Shown: positions 52,004 to 62,095, counted from the stretch's first letter. The stretch: 64,000 nt of DNA from Actinomadura viridilutea (GCA_003001795.1 PVNI01000013.1:62001-126000); one strand, 5' to 3'. The notes: a model not told the origin generated them from the sequence alone. Numbers and translations are program-made.

Positions 52004-53179
52004 GTGGCGAAGACACCGATCCACCCCGAGGCGCTGTTCGCCGTCGACGGACTGCTGACCGACGAGGAACGCGACATCAGGGCGACCGTGCGGACGCTGT
52101 GCGACAAGGAGCTGCGCCCGCACCTGGCCGACTGGTTCGAGGACGGCCGCATCCCCGCCCGGGAGCTGGCGCGGCGGTTCGGGCAGCTCGGCCTGCTCGG
52201 CATGCACCTGAAGGGATACGGCTGCGCGGGGCTCGGCGCCGTCTCCTACGGGCTGGCCTGCCTGGAACTGGAGGCCGCCGACTCCGGGCTGCGCAGCCTG
52301 GTGTCGGTGCAGGGGTCGCTCGCCATGTACGCGATCTGGAAGTACGGCACCGAGGAGCAGAAGAACGAGTGGCTGCCCGCGATGGCGGCGGGCGAGCGCA
52401 TCGGCTGCTTCGGCCTGACCGAGCCCGACTTCGGCTCCGACCCGGCGCGGATGCGCACCCGCGCCCGCCGCGACGGCGGCGACTGGGTGCTGGACGGCAC
52501 CAAGATGTGGATCACCAACGGGACGGTCGCCGACGTCGCCGTGGTGTGGGCGCAGACCGACGAGGGCATCCGCGGCTTCCTCGTCCCCGCCGGGACGCCC
52601 GGGTTCTCCGCCACCGACATCAAGCGCAAGCTGTCGCTGCGCGCCAGCGTCACCAGCGAGCTGGTGCTGGACGGCGTCCGGCTCCCCGCGAGCGCCATGC
52701 TGCCCGGCGCGCGCGGCCTGTCGGGTCCGCTGGGCTGCCTGAACGAGGCCCGGTTCGGGATCGTGTTCGGCGCGATGGGCGCGGCTTTGGACTGCCTGGA
52801 GACGGCGATCGCGTACGCGGCCGACCGGGAGGTGTTCGCGCGGCCGCTGTCGTCCTTCCAGCTCACCCAGCAGAAGCTCGCCGACATGGCGCTGGAGCTC
52901 GGCAAGGGGCTGCTGCTGGCGGTCCACTTGGGGCGGCTCAAGGAGGCCGGCACGCTGACGCCCGAGCAGGTCAGCGTCGGCAAGTTGAACAACGTCCGCG
53001 AGGCCCTGCAGATCGCCCGCACCTGCCGCACCATCCTGGGCGCCAACGGCGTCACCCTCGAGTACCCGGTGATCAGGCACGCCGCGAACCTGGAATCGGT
53101 CCTCACCTACGAGGGCACGTCCGAGATCCACTCCCTGGTCGTCGGCCGCGCCCTCACCGGGCAGAACGCCTTCTCCTGA
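52004..53179 (+). CDS. Acyl-CoA dehydrogenase, glutaryl-CoA dehydrogenase-like
   Basis: A 391-residue FAD enzyme. The substrate/FAD loop is CFGLTEPDFGSDPARM, the late loop is TYEGTSEIHSLVVGRALTG with the catalytic Glu in the glutaryl-CoA position, and KMWITNGTVADVAVVWA is typical of this subgroup. Glutaryl-CoA dehydrogenase oxidises and decarboxylates glutaryl-CoA to crotonyl-CoA in lysine/tryptophan breakdown; the substrate Arg is probably in ARMRTR, but I could not confirm it. GTG 52004 follows GGTGGAGTGGGG. Confidence 0.92.
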   Translation: MAKTPIHPEALFAVDGLLTDEERDIRATVRTLCDKELRPHLADWFEDGRIPARELARRFGQLGLLGMHLKGYGCAGLGAVSYGLACLELEAADSGLRSLVSVQGSLAMYAIWKYGTEEQKNEWLPAMAAGERIGCFGLTEPDFGSDPARMRTRARRDGGDWVLDGTKMWITNGTVADVAVVWAQTDEGIRGFLVPAGTPGFSATDIKRKLSLRASVTSELVLDGVRLPASAMLPGARGLSGPLGCLNEARFGIVFGAMGAALDCLETAIAYAADREVFARPLSSFQLTQQKLADMALELGKGLLLAVHLGRLKEAGTLTPEQVSVGKLNNVREALQIARTCRTILGANGVTLEYPVIRHAANLESVLTYEGTSEIHSLVVGRALTGQNAFS

Positions 53180-53614
53180 CCTCGGCTGCGCCGCATCGCC
53201 CGCCCCGGCTCGGCGCCAACGCCCTGGCCGCCGCGCAGACCTCGGTGCAGAGCAAGCCGGCAAGGGGCGAAGTCGTGCTGCGCGTTGCCGCTCGACTTAC
53301 TCCCCCGACCGGCAGGCCCTCCGCGGCGTCGTCTCCTGACCTGCGCAACGCCGTCGGGGCGGGGCTCGTCCGCCGCGTCAAGCAGCTCGGACCGCGTCAT
53401 CCGTCGGGTCATCCGCGCCGCGGTGTCGGCCCCACCGGTGTCCACGCGGACCGATGGGCGCAGCGCTCACGCATGGCCCCCACTCGTGCCCCGCTCGCTT
53501 CCTTTGCTTCGCCATCCAGCCTTGAACACGGCACGCCCGACTGATGCTGCCTCGATCATCGGCGAGTGAGCCCGCGCTCCGTTCACGCCCCTACGGGGTC
53601 GTGTGCGCCGGTGC
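53180..53614. other. Intergenic, no recognised gene
   Basis: About 435 bp between two convergent genes. Frames are Pro/Ser/Arg-rich shadows. I see no clear terminator or element. Confidence 0.45.
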
Positions 53615-54562
53615 TCAATGCGCGCGTTCAGGGGAGGAAGCCGTCGATCGCAGGCGGTCGGGGAAGGTGACGCCGGTCAGCTCCTCGGAGACGGCCCAGA
53701 GGCGGCGGGCGGTTTCGGGGTCGCTGGCCGCCGGGGACCGGCCGACGAGCGTGGGCGTGCCGCGGATCTCGCCCGGGCCGCTCGGGCCGACGTAGGAGGC
53801 GCCGGGCAGGTCCTGGACGGCGGCGTACAGCGTCGGCAGCGCGCCCGCCTTGCTGTCCTGCGCGATGATCCGGTTGCCGATCTGCGCGCCGATGCGGCGC
53901 AGGGGGTTGGCGTCGCGGTTCTGCAGGTTGGTGGCGGACCAGCCGGGATGCGCGGCCAGGGCGCGCACCGGGGAGCCGGCCGCGGCCAGGCGGCGCTGCA
54001 GTTCCAGGGTGAACAGCAGGTTGGCGAGCTTGGACTGGGCGTACGCGCGGAACGGGGAGTACTCGCCCGTCAGGTTCAGGTTCTCGAAGTGGATGCGGGC
54101 GCCGGGGAGCCGGTGCGCGCTGGAGGCGACCGTCACCACGCGGTCGGTGATGTGCGGCAGCAGCAGGTTGGTCAGCGCGAAGTGGCCGAGGTGGTTGGTG
54201 CCGAACTGCATCTCGAAGCCGTCCTTGGTGACGGCCTCCGGGACGGCCATGACACCGGCGTTGTTGATCAGCAGGTCGAGGTCGCCGTCCCAGGACGCGG
54301 CGAACTCGCGGACCGAGGCGAGGTCGGCGAGGTCGAGGCGGCGCACCTCCAGCGTGCCGCGCGCGCCCCTGACGGTCGCGGCGGCGGCCTCGCCGCGTCC
54401 GGTGTCCCGGACGGCGAGCACGACGTGGGCGCCAGCGCGGGCCAGGGCGTCGACGGCGGCGAGGCCGATCCCGCTGTTGGCTCCGGTGACGACGGCGGTG
54501 CGGCCGGTCAGGTCCGGCAGGTCGGCCGCGGTCCATCTCCGTGTCCGTGCGTTCTTCGGCAT
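53615..54562 (-). CDS. Short-chain dehydrogenase/reductase, retinol-dehydrogenase-like
   Basis: A 315-residue NAD(P)-dependent oxidoreductase. The cofactor motif is VVTGANSGIG, the NNAG motif LLINNAGVMA, the catalytic Ser lies in VTVASSAHR, and the YxxxK motif is YAQSK. This arrangement fits the RDH/WW-domain oxidoreductase branch. ATG 54562. It is downstream of and on the same strand as geosmin synthase (192 bp), but no functional link is known. Confidence 0.93.
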   Translation of the reverse strand: MPKNARTRRWTAADLPDLTGRTAVVTGANSGIGLAAVDALARAGAHVVLAVRDTGRGEAAAATVRGARGTLEVRRLDLADLASVREFAASWDGDLDLLINNAGVMAVPEAVTKDGFEMQFGTNHLGHFALTNLLLPHITDRVVTVASSAHRLPGARIHFENLNLTGEYSPFRAYAQSKLANLLFTLELQRRLAAAGSPVRALAAHPGWSATNLQNRDANPLRRIGAQIGNRIIAQDSKAGALPTLYAAVQDLPGASYVGPSGPGEIRGTPTLVGRSPAASDPETARRLWAVSEELTGVTFPDRLRSTASSPERAH

Positions 54563-54753
54563 GACAGCAAAGTAGGCACTGACAAGAGCGCTGTCACGCT
54601 GCGCGCCATGGGCCCAGGCCTGAACGTCGGCCACGCGGCATTTCGAGGACGAGCGGGTGTTGCCGGCCGCGTTCAAGCGTTCGACGGCGACGGTGGAGGA
54701 GGCGAGCGGCTCCCTCATGTCGCCACCCGCGCCGCGCGCCCGCCGAGCAGTGG

Positions 54754-57009
54754 TCAGGGGGCGTAGCGGCTGCGGAGGTCGGGTTCGCGGTAGCGGCGCG
54801 TGTTGCGGTGCCAGTTGAGGATCGCGGCGAGCCAGTTCTCCAGGTCCAGGACGTAGCCGTCGAGGAGGGCGCGTGCGTCGGCGTCGAGGTCGAAGTCGTC
54901 GTACAGCACCGGCAGTTCGAGGTTGGCGGTGCGTTGGAACTGCCGCAGGCGGGCGTTCAGCAGGTCGTGGACGATGCCCACCGCGGTCGGGTAGTCGCAG
55001 CCGAAGAAGTTCCGCACCACCAGGCCGGCGTTGTGCACGTCGCCCTCGAACTCGATCTCCTTCTGGTACGAGAACAGGTCGTTCAGCAGGCACGCGACGT
55101 CCTTGGCGGCGTTCTCCAGGGACCGCATGGGGCTGGTGTCGTAGATCTCCTGGGGCACCTCGTACCAGCGGGCCAGTCGGCTCAGCGCGATCGTCAGCTC
55201 CGAGCCGAACATGTGGCGGCGCATCTCCACGTAGTCGACCGGGTCGGGGACGCGGTTGCACGCCAGGTCGTCCAGCTCCCACAGCCAGCTGTCGATCATG
55301 AGGGTGACGGCGTCGCGGAATCGCCGGCGCGCCTGGACGTCCATGGGCTCGGCGGTGCGCGCCCACAGGTCGCCCAGGGCGCGTTCCAGCGCGTTGGACG
55401 CCGGCGGCACGGCCCGCGGGTCCTCGATCGGCATGAACAGGCGCAGGCGCTCGTTGCACGCCTTGGCCCCGGCGAGGTCGCGGAACCGGCCGAACACGGC
55501 CGGGTAGTAGTCGTCGCCGTAGATTCCCCAGGTCAGCCAGCAGGCCGCCAGGTTCAGGTCCTCCGCCTTGGCCTGGGGGTGGATCCCGGCCGCGCACAGC
55601 GCGAAGTCGAAGCCGCGCAGAAGGTCCTCGTCCCAGATGCCGGACGTCGGAACGCCGGGCTGCGGGTGCAGCATGCCCGTCCGTGCGGCCCACTGGACGA
55701 CGTGCTCGCGCGCCTGGTCCAGGTGCCGGTTGAGGGTGAGCGGGAACGGCAGCTCGATGTCAGGGACCAGCGACGGCCCCACCTTGTGAGGGACGTGCGC
55801 GAACGTGCGGGCGCGGCGCAGCAGCGTCCTGATGTCCAGCCCTGAGGTGCCGAGGCCGCGCGGCGCACCGGGACGGCCCGTGTTCAGGTCCTGGTTCATG
55901 TAGCGGCTGGAGCGCATGTGCCACTCGTGTCCGCCGGCCTGCCAGTCCTGCAGGCCCTTGGCGTAGGCGAGGACGCGCGCGCACTCGTCCGGGGCGAGGC
56001 CGGCTTCGGCGAACAGCGGCGGCAGCTCGGTCACGGCGGTGTGCTCGAACTGCTGCAGCCGGGAGGTCAGGATGTCGTTGACGGCGTCGGCGGCCTCCTG
56101 CGTCGAGCACCGGAAGAACGTCTCCAGCACGAGCACCCCGTTGGCGAGCTCGCCTTCCTCCTCGGTTTCACGCTGGTAGGAGAACAGGTCGTTGCGGAGG
56201 TGGACGCCGTCGGAGAAGGTGTCGCGCAGCACCCGCAGCGGCCGCGAGTGCGCCACCCGCGCCGGGACCTCGGCGTTCACGGCGTGCTCGACCAGGCACG
56301 CCGACCAGGGCGCGCCGCCGACGCGGCGGCGCATCTCGATGTACTCCACCGGGTTGGGGACGCGGTTCTGGTCGATGTTGGCCAGCTCCCACATCGACTC
56401 GTTGAGCAGGTGCTCGGTGTGGGTGCGGAACCGCACCCGCCAGTCGCGCGACATGGCGGGGATGGTGCGCGCCCACAGGTCGGCCAGGCCCGCCTCCACG
56501 GGGTTGGCCGGTTCCGGGACGTCGCCGCCGTCCAGCGGCATGAACAGGGGCAGACGTTCCAGGTGGGCCTTGCCGCCTTCGCGGTCGCGGGTGCGCTTGT
56601 ACTTCTCCAGGAAGTGGTCGTCGAAGAAGAACACCCACACGTACCAGTCGGTGATGAGGCCGAGTTCTTCGGCGTCGCAGTCGGGGTGGGTGTAGGCGCA
56701 CAGCAGGGCGTAGTCGTGGTCGTCCAGGTCCTGGGAGTCCCAGATTCCCGAGCCCTCGAGCATGTTCATGTCGCGGGCCCACTGGCGGGAGTGGACGCGG
56801 GCGGAGTCGAGATGCGGGTTCAGCCGGGCGGGATACGGCATGTAGAAGTTCGGCAGCTCGAACGGCGTGTCGCGGCCGGGCCCGGTCGTGCGCGTCTCCT
56901 CGCGCGGCGCGCGGCGGGCCGTGATGCGGGCCGCGGAGGTGCCCAACCCGGTCGGCCCCGCCGACCAGCCGTTGCGGATCACGTCTGAGCTCGTCTGGAA
57001 CACGCACAT
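54754..57009 (-). CDS. geoA: Geosmin synthase (bifunctional terpene cyclase)
   Basis: A 751-residue enzyme that makes the earthy odour geosmin from farnesyl diphosphate. The N-terminal domain turns it into germacradienol with metal motif FFFDDHFLE (~residue 127) and NDLFSYQRE (~270). The C-terminal domain completes germacradienol to geosmin with DDYYP (~497) and NDLFSYQKE (~640). Both domains are complete. The sequence around FELPNFYMPYPARLNPHLDS matches known synthases. ATG 57009 has a GGGGGC upstream; about 50 extra N-terminal residues precede the usual start. Expected to be expressed during sporulation. Confidence 0.97.
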   Translation of the reverse strand: MCVFQTSSDVIRNGWSAGPTGLGTSAARITARRAPREETRTTGPGRDTPFELPNFYMPYPARLNPHLDSARVHSRQWARDMNMLEGSGIWDSQDLDDHDYALLCAYTHPDCDAEELGLITDWYVWVFFFDDHFLEKYKRTRDREGGKAHLERLPLFMPLDGGDVPEPANPVEAGLADLWARTIPAMSRDWRVRFRTHTEHLLNESMWELANIDQNRVPNPVEYIEMRRRVGGAPWSACLVEHAVNAEVPARVAHSRPLRVLRDTFSDGVHLRNDLFSYQRETEEEGELANGVLVLETFFRCSTQEAADAVNDILTSRLQQFEHTAVTELPPLFAEAGLAPDECARVLAYAKGLQDWQAGGHEWHMRSSRYMNQDLNTGRPGAPRGLGTSGLDIRTLLRRARTFAHVPHKVGPSLVPDIELPFPLTLNRHLDQAREHVVQWAARTGMLHPQPGVPTSGIWDEDLLRGFDFALCAAGIHPQAKAEDLNLAACWLTWGIYGDDYYPAVFGRFRDLAGAKACNERLRLFMPIEDPRAVPPASNALERALGDLWARTAEPMDVQARRRFRDAVTLMIDSWLWELDDLACNRVPDPVDYVEMRRHMFGSELTIALSRLARWYEVPQEIYDTSPMRSLENAAKDVACLLNDLFSYQKEIEFEGDVHNAGLVVRNFFGCDYPTAVGIVHDLLNARLRQFQRTANLELPVLYDDFDLDADARALLDGYVLDLENWLAAILNWHRNTRRYREPDLRSRYAP

Positions 57010-57247
57010 GCTCTGCCCCCACCCCTGCCGCGTCGATCCGCCGGACGAGTGATTCGCCTCAAGTATTGGCACGTGTGCACTCTGTGACCAGACGTGCGGA
57101 GGGGCGGCGGCGGTCACAATGCGCTGCCGTCTGCTAACGGATCTGTCACCGGCGGGATGATTGCGTCGGCCAAAGCCCCAGGTGGTCGGCTTTGGACATC
57201 GGCGGGGTCGCCGGGCTGAACGGAACGGCTCAGGGTAGTGGTGTCGC

Positions 57248-57682
57248 ATGGCCGGTGAAGACAGCGCGGCGTCCGGCCACCGGACGGCCCCGCACACCGC
57301 CGACCTCCGGATCGAGGCGTGGGCGCCCACGCGGGAGGGCTGCGTCGCCGAGGCCATGATCGGGTTGGTGGACGCGTTCGCGGACCGCGCGGGCGTCCCG
57401 CCGATCGGCGAACGCGCGGCCGACATCGGCCCCGCCGCGGACCCGGACCTGCTCGTCGCCGCGCTCGACGAGGTCATCTACCGGCTCGACGTCGCGGGGG
57501 AGCTGGTGCTCGCCGCCGACGTCACCGCGGGCGACGGCGGCCGCCTCCGGTTGCGGATGACGGTCGGGGACGCGGGACGCGCCGAGCCGGTCGGCGCGGT
57601 CCCGAAGGCGGTCTCGCTGCACGGTCTGCGGCTCGCCGAGGACTCCGGCGCCTGGACGTGCGCGGTGACGGTCGACGTGTGA
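57248..57682 (+). CDS. Archease (RtcB activator)
   Basis: A 144-residue protein that helps the RNA ligase RtcB become guanylylated and use ATP or GTP. The start HTADLRIEAWAPTREGCVAE and the middle LDEVIYRLDV contain the family's conserved His-Thr-Ala-Asp and acidic metal residues. ATG 57248. It converges with rtcB, which ends only 10 bases away. RtcB/archease pairs repair RNA with 2',3'-cyclic phosphate ends after toxin or stress cleavage. Confidence 0.92.
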   Translation: MAGEDSAASGHRTAPHTADLRIEAWAPTREGCVAEAMIGLVDAFADRAGVPPIGERAADIGPAADPDLLVAALDEVIYRLDVAGELVLAADVTAGDGGRLRLRMTVGDAGRAEPVGAVPKAVSLHGLRLAEDSGAWTCAVTVDV

Positions 57683-57692
57683 TCGCGGCCGC

Positions 57693-59105
57693 TCAGCCTT
57701 TGACGACGCCGACCGGCCTCAGCTCGGCGACCTTGCGGCACAGCCCGGCGCCCTCCCCGGCCTCGATGACGGCGGTCACGTCCTTGTACGCGGCGGGCGC
57801 CTCCTCGGCCAGGCCGCGCCACGACGACGCGCGCACCGCGATGCCGTCGGCCTCCAGCCGGGCCCGCAGGTCGCGGCCGCTGACGCCGCGCGCGGCCTGG
57901 TGGCGGCTCTGCGCGCGTCCGGCCCCGTGGCAGGTGGAGTAGAACGCCCGCCCCTCCGGGACGCCGGTGAGCACGTAGGACGCGGTGCCCATGGTCCCCG
58001 GGACCAGGACGGGCTGACCCGCGTCCCGCAGATCCGGCGGAAGCTCGGGGTGGCCCGGCGGGAACGCCCGCGTGGCGCCCTTGCGATGCACGCACACCCG
58101 GCGCCGCCGCCCGCCGATCTCGTGCTCCTCCAGCTTGGCGAGGTTGTGCGACACGTCGTACACCAGGTCCAGGCGCACGCCCGCGACCCGTTCGAACACC
58201 CGCCGCGCCGCCTCCGCCAGCAGCTGCCGGTTGGCGCGCCCGTAATTGGCGGCCGCCGCCATCGCCCCCAGGTAGGCCCGTCCGGGCGGCGACTCGACCG
58301 GCGCGCAGGCCAGCTGCCGGTCGGGGACGCGGATGCCGTACCGGGGCATCTCCCGTTCCATGACCCGCACGTGGTCGGTGCAGACCTGGTGGCCGAGGCC
58401 CCGCGACCCGCTGTGGATCATCACGCAGATCTGGTCGCGGCGCAGCCCGAACGCCGCCGCGACCGCGTCGTCGTGCACGGCGGCGACCCGCTGCACCTCC
58501 AGGAAGTGGTTGCCGGAGCCGAGGCTGCCGACCTGCCCGGCGCCGCGTTCGACGGCGCGCGCGCCGACCTGCCCGGGGTCGGCGTCGGCGACGGCGCCGC
58601 CGTCCTCGCAGCGGTCGAGGTCGCGCGGCACGCCGTGGCCGCGTTCGACGGCGAACCGGGAGCCGCCGGTGAGGATGCCGGTCAGCTCCTCGGCGCCGCG
58701 GAGCCGCCAGACGGCGCCCTTGCCCATGCCGCGCGGCACGGCCCGGTCGAGCCCGTCCATGACGTCCCGCAGGACGGGCCGCAGCCCGTCCGCGTCGATG
58801 TCGGCGGCCAGCAGCCGCACCCCGCAGGAGATGTCGAAGCCGACGCCGCCGGGCGAGACGACGCCGCCGTCGGCCGGGTCGGTGGCGGCGACCCCGCCGA
58901 TCGCGAAGCCGTAGCCCCAGTGGACGTCCGGCATCGCATACGACGCCTCGACCACGCCCGGCAGCGTCGCCACGTTCGCCACCTGCTGCAGCGCCTGCTC
59001 GGCGTCGCGCAGCAGCGCCCGCGAGGCGAACACCACCCCGGGCACGCGCATCGGGCCGGTCGGCTCGATCCGGTACCGGTAGGGCCCCTCCTGCACCAGG
59101 TTCAT
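57693..59105 (-). CDS. rtcB: RNA-splicing ligase RtcB
   Basis: A 470-residue ligase that joins 2',3'-cyclic phosphate or 3'-phosphate ends to 5'-hydroxyl ends using GTP and Mn2+. Motifs present: GVGFDISCGVR (metal Asp and Cys, ~residue 95), HSGSRGLGHQ, YDVSHNLAK, and CHGAGRAQSR with the guanylylated His (~390). The start ATG overlaps the stop of the upstream hydrolase gene, so the two are coupled. Archease lies convergent downstream. Confidence 0.96.
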   Translation of the reverse strand: MNLVQEGPYRYRIEPTGPMRVPGVVFASRALLRDAEQALQQVANVATLPGVVEASYAMPDVHWGYGFAIGGVAATDPADGGVVSPGGVGFDISCGVRLLAADIDADGLRPVLRDVMDGLDRAVPRGMGKGAVWRLRGAEELTGILTGGSRFAVERGHGVPRDLDRCEDGGAVADADPGQVGARAVERGAGQVGSLGSGNHFLEVQRVAAVHDDAVAAAFGLRRDQICVMIHSGSRGLGHQVCTDHVRVMEREMPRYGIRVPDRQLACAPVESPPGRAYLGAMAAAANYGRANRQLLAEAARRVFERVAGVRLDLVYDVSHNLAKLEEHEIGGRRRRVCVHRKGATRAFPPGHPELPPDLRDAGQPVLVPGTMGTASYVLTGVPEGRAFYSTCHGAGRAQSRHQAARGVSGRDLRARLEADGIAVRASSWRGLAEEAPAAYKDVTAVIEAGEGAGLCRKVAELRPVGVVKG

Positions 59106-59752
59106 CGCTTCAGGTGGGCGGTGAACCAGCCGGTGGCCAGCTCGGTGACCCGCTCCAGCGCGCCGGGCTCCTCGAACAGGTGGGTCGCCCCCGGCACGAT
59201 CTCCAGGCGGTTGACGGCGCGCAGCCGCTGCCTGGCCTGTTCGTTGAGCTCCAGCACGCCCGTGTCGTCGCCGCCCACGATCAGCAGCACGGGCGCCCGC
59301 ACCCGCTCCAGCGCGTCGCCCGCCAGGTCCGGACGGCCGCCCCGCGACACCACCGCCTCGACCGCGTCGGGGCGGTGCGCGGCGGCGGCGAGCGCCCCCG
59401 CCGCGCCGGTGCTGGCGCCGAACAGCCCGATGGGCAGCCCCGCCGTCTGCGGCGACCGGCCCGCCCAGTCGACGGCGCCCACCAGGCGCCGCGCCAGCAG
59501 GGCGATGTCGAAGCGCAGCGCGGCCGTCTCGGCGTCCAGACGTTCCTCGTCCTCGGTGAGCAGGTCCAGCAGCAGCGTGCCGAACCCGGCGGTGTTCAGC
59601 CCGGACGCGACGGCGCGGTTGCGCGGGCTGAACCGGGAGCTTCCGCTGCCGTGCGCGAACAGCACGACTCCGCCGGCCCGGTCGGGCACCACCAGGTCTC
59701 CGTCGAGGGAGGCGTCCGGGAGCCCGACCGAGACACCCGTGGTGATCATCAT
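59102..59752 (-). CDS. Dienelactone-hydrolase-like alpha/beta hydrolase
   Basis: A 216-residue hydrolase. The nucleophile is Ser in FGASTGAAG, the Asp is in IVGGDDTG, and the His in PGATHLFEEP. The oxyanion region is FAHGSGSSRFSPRN. This branch often accompanies phosphoribosyltransferase genes in actinomycetes; here it overlaps rtcB by four bases and is the first gene of the operon. A role in RNA repair is not known and would be new. Two ATG codons at 59752 and 59749 are equally good starts. Confidence 0.9.
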   Translation of the reverse strand: MMITTGVSVGLPDASLDGDLVVPDRAGGVVLFAHGSGSSRFSPRNRAVASGLNTAGFGTLLLDLLTEDEERLDAETAALRFDIALLARRLVGAVDWAGRSPQTAGLPIGLFGASTGAAGALAAAAHRPDAVEAVVSRGGRPDLAGDALERVRAPVLLIVGGDDTGVLELNEQARQRLRAVNRLEIVPGATHLFEEPGALERVTELATGWFTAHLKR

Positions 59753-59836
59753 CGTCCCCAGTGCTCTCGTACGGCCTGTGCCGCCCGGTTCGCCCTACCC
59801 GCGCACGGCCGTCTCATGCGCCCGGGCGCCCCGGGC

Positions 59837-62095
59837 TCACATGCCGTTCAGGGACGCGCGGACGCGGTGCGCGGCGTCCACCATGGTCCGCAGCGCGGCC
59901 TCCGTCTCCGCATAGCCGCGCGTCTTCAGCCCGCAGTCCGGGTTGACCCACAGGCGGCCGGGCGGGACGACCCGCAGCGCCCGCCGCACGAGGTCCTCGA
60001 TCTCCTCGACCGGCGGGACGCGCGGCGAGTGGATGTCGTACACGCCGGGGCCGATCCCGCCCGCGTACCCGGCGTCCCGCAGGTCCGCGACGAGCTCCAT
60101 GTGGGACCGGGCCGCCTCCACGCTGGTCACGTCCGCGTCCAGCGCCTCGATCGCGCCGAGCACCTCGCCGAACTCGGCGTAGCACATGTGCGTGTGGATC
60201 TGCGTGGTGTCCGCGACGCCGCCGGTGGCCAGCCGGAACGCGCCCACCGCCCAGTCGAGGTAGGCGGCGCGGTCCGCGCGGCGCAGGGGGAGCAGTTCGC
60301 GCAGCGCGGGCTCGTCCACCTGGATCACCCCGATCCCGGCGGCCTCCAGGTCGCGGATCTCGTCGCGCAGCGCCAGCGCCACCTGCCGGGCCGTCGCGGC
60401 GAGCGGCTGGTCCTCCCGGACGAACGACCAGGCGAGCATGGTCACCGGCCCGGTGAGCATGCCCTTGACGGGCTTGCGGGTGCGGGACTGGGCGTACGTC
60501 GTCCACCGCACCGTCATGGGGCCCGGACGGGTCACGTCCCCGTGCAGGATCGGCGGCCGCACGTACCGGGTGCCGTACGACTGCACCCAGCCGTTGCGGG
60601 TGGCGGCGAACCCGTCGAGCCGCTCGGCGAAGTACTGCACCATGTCGTTGCGCTCGGGTTCGCCGTGGACGAGCACGTCGAGCCCGATCCGCTCCTGGAG
60701 GTCGATCACCTTGTCGATCTCCGCGCGCATGATCTGCTCGTACGCGGCGTCGTCGATCCGGCCCGCCCGGTGGTCGGCGCGCGCCCGGCGGACCCGCTCG
60801 GTCTGGGGGAACGAGCCGATGGTCGTGGTCGCCAGCGGCGGCAGGTTCAGCGACCGCCGCTGCGCGGCGAACCGCACCGCCCGGTCGGGGCGGACGGTGC
60901 CGTCCCCGAGCGCGTCCAGCCTGGCCCGGACGCGGTAGTCGGCGCGCGGCGCCGCGGCCGGCCCGTCTTCGGCCGCCCGGGCGGCGATCGCCTCGGATCC
61001 GCGCGTCAGCGCCCGGCCGATCGCGACGACCTCGTCCGCCTTCTGCCGCGCGAACGCCAGCCGCCGCCGCAGGCCGTCGTCGAGGCCGGTCTCGGCGTCC
61101 AGGTCCAGCGGGACGTGCATCAGGCTGCACGAGGTGCTCGCCACCACCTCGCCCGCCAGGCCCAGCAGGGCCGCGCAGGTGGACAGCGCCGCCGACAGGT
61201 CGGTGCGCCAGACGTTGCGTCCGTCCACGACTCCGGCGACCACGGTGCGGCGCGGCAGCCCTCCGATCGACGCGACCGCCTGCAGGTTGCCCGGCCCGGC
61301 GACGAAGTCCAGGCCGATGGCCTCCACGCGCGTGGCGGCCAGCACCGGCAGCGCCCGCCCGATCTCCCCGAAGTACGTGGCGACGAGGATCTTCGGCCGG
61401 GACGGCAGCCCGCCGAGCCGGTGATAGGCCCGGCCCAGCGCGGTCAGTTCCCGCTCGCTGCGGTCGGCGGCCAGCGCGGGCTCGTCCAGCTGCACCCACT
61501 GCGCGCCCGCCCCCGCGAGCCGCTCCAGCAGCTCCGCGTACACCTCGACCAGCGGGTCGAGGAGGTCCAGCGGATCCGTGGCCGTCCCCGGCTCCGGCTT
61601 GGCCAGCAGCAGGTAGGTCAGCGGCCCCACCAGGACGGGACGCGTCTCGATGCCCAGCTCGCGCGCTTCGAGGTATTCGAGGATCGGCTTGGCCCGCGCG
61701 CCGTCGGCCAGCCGAAACCGCGTGCGCGGCCCGATCTCGGGGACCAGGTAGTGGTAGTTGGTGTCGAACCACTTGGTCATCTCCAGCGGCGGCACCCCTT
61801 CGGCGCCGCGCGCCATGGCGAAGTAGGCGTCCAGCCCTCGCAGCCCCCGGAACCGGGCGGGGACGGCGTCCACCATCACGGTGGTGTCAAGGACCTGGTC
61901 GTACAGCGAGAAGGTGTTGGACGGCACCAGGTCGACCCCGGCGTCGCGCAGGGTGTCCCATACCTCGCGTCGCAGCGTTCCGGCCGTGCGCAGCAGTTCG
62001 GTTTCGCTGATCCGGCCCGCCCAGTACGCCTCGGTGGCGCGCTTCAACTCCCGCTGGGCCCCGATGCGCGGGTATCCGAGCACGGTCGATGTCAT
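59837..62095 (-). CDS. metE: Cobalamin-independent methionine synthase
   Basis: A 752-residue zinc enzyme that methylates homocysteine with 5-methyltetrahydrofolate-polyglutamate. The N-terminal domain starts VLGYPRIGAQRELKRATEAY. The zinc-binding residues lie in IHTHMCYAEF and PDCGLKTR near the C-terminus, and the homocysteine motif TIGSFPQT is present. ATG 62095 follows GAGGGAG. A cobalamin riboswitch with a strong hairpin precedes it, so the gene should be off when vitamin B12 allows MetH to work. Confidence 0.97.
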   Translation of the reverse strand: MTSTVLGYPRIGAQRELKRATEAYWAGRISETELLRTAGTLRREVWDTLRDAGVDLVPSNTFSLYDQVLDTTVMVDAVPARFRGLRGLDAYFAMARGAEGVPPLEMTKWFDTNYHYLVPEIGPRTRFRLADGARAKPILEYLEARELGIETRPVLVGPLTYLLLAKPEPGTATDPLDLLDPLVEVYAELLERLAGAGAQWVQLDEPALAADRSERELTALGRAYHRLGGLPSRPKILVATYFGEIGRALPVLAATRVEAIGLDFVAGPGNLQAVASIGGLPRRTVVAGVVDGRNVWRTDLSAALSTCAALLGLAGEVVASTSCSLMHVPLDLDAETGLDDGLRRRLAFARQKADEVVAIGRALTRGSEAIAARAAEDGPAAAPRADYRVRARLDALGDGTVRPDRAVRFAAQRRSLNLPPLATTTIGSFPQTERVRRARADHRAGRIDDAAYEQIMRAEIDKVIDLQERIGLDVLVHGEPERNDMVQYFAERLDGFAATRNGWVQSYGTRYVRPPILHGDVTRPGPMTVRWTTYAQSRTRKPVKGMLTGPVTMLAWSFVREDQPLAATARQVALALRDEIRDLEAAGIGVIQVDEPALRELLPLRRADRAAYLDWAVGAFRLATGGVADTTQIHTHMCYAEFGEVLGAIEALDADVTSVEAARSHMELVADLRDAGYAGGIGPGVYDIHSPRVPPVEEIEDLVRRALRVVPPGRLWVNPDCGLKTRGYAETEAALRTMVDAAHRVRASLNGM

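Noticed and set aside
57070..57090. GTGTGCAC palindrome in the geoA upstream region
   Set aside because: An 8-bp palindrome is expected by chance at this length and G+C, and I have no second copy to support it as an operator.
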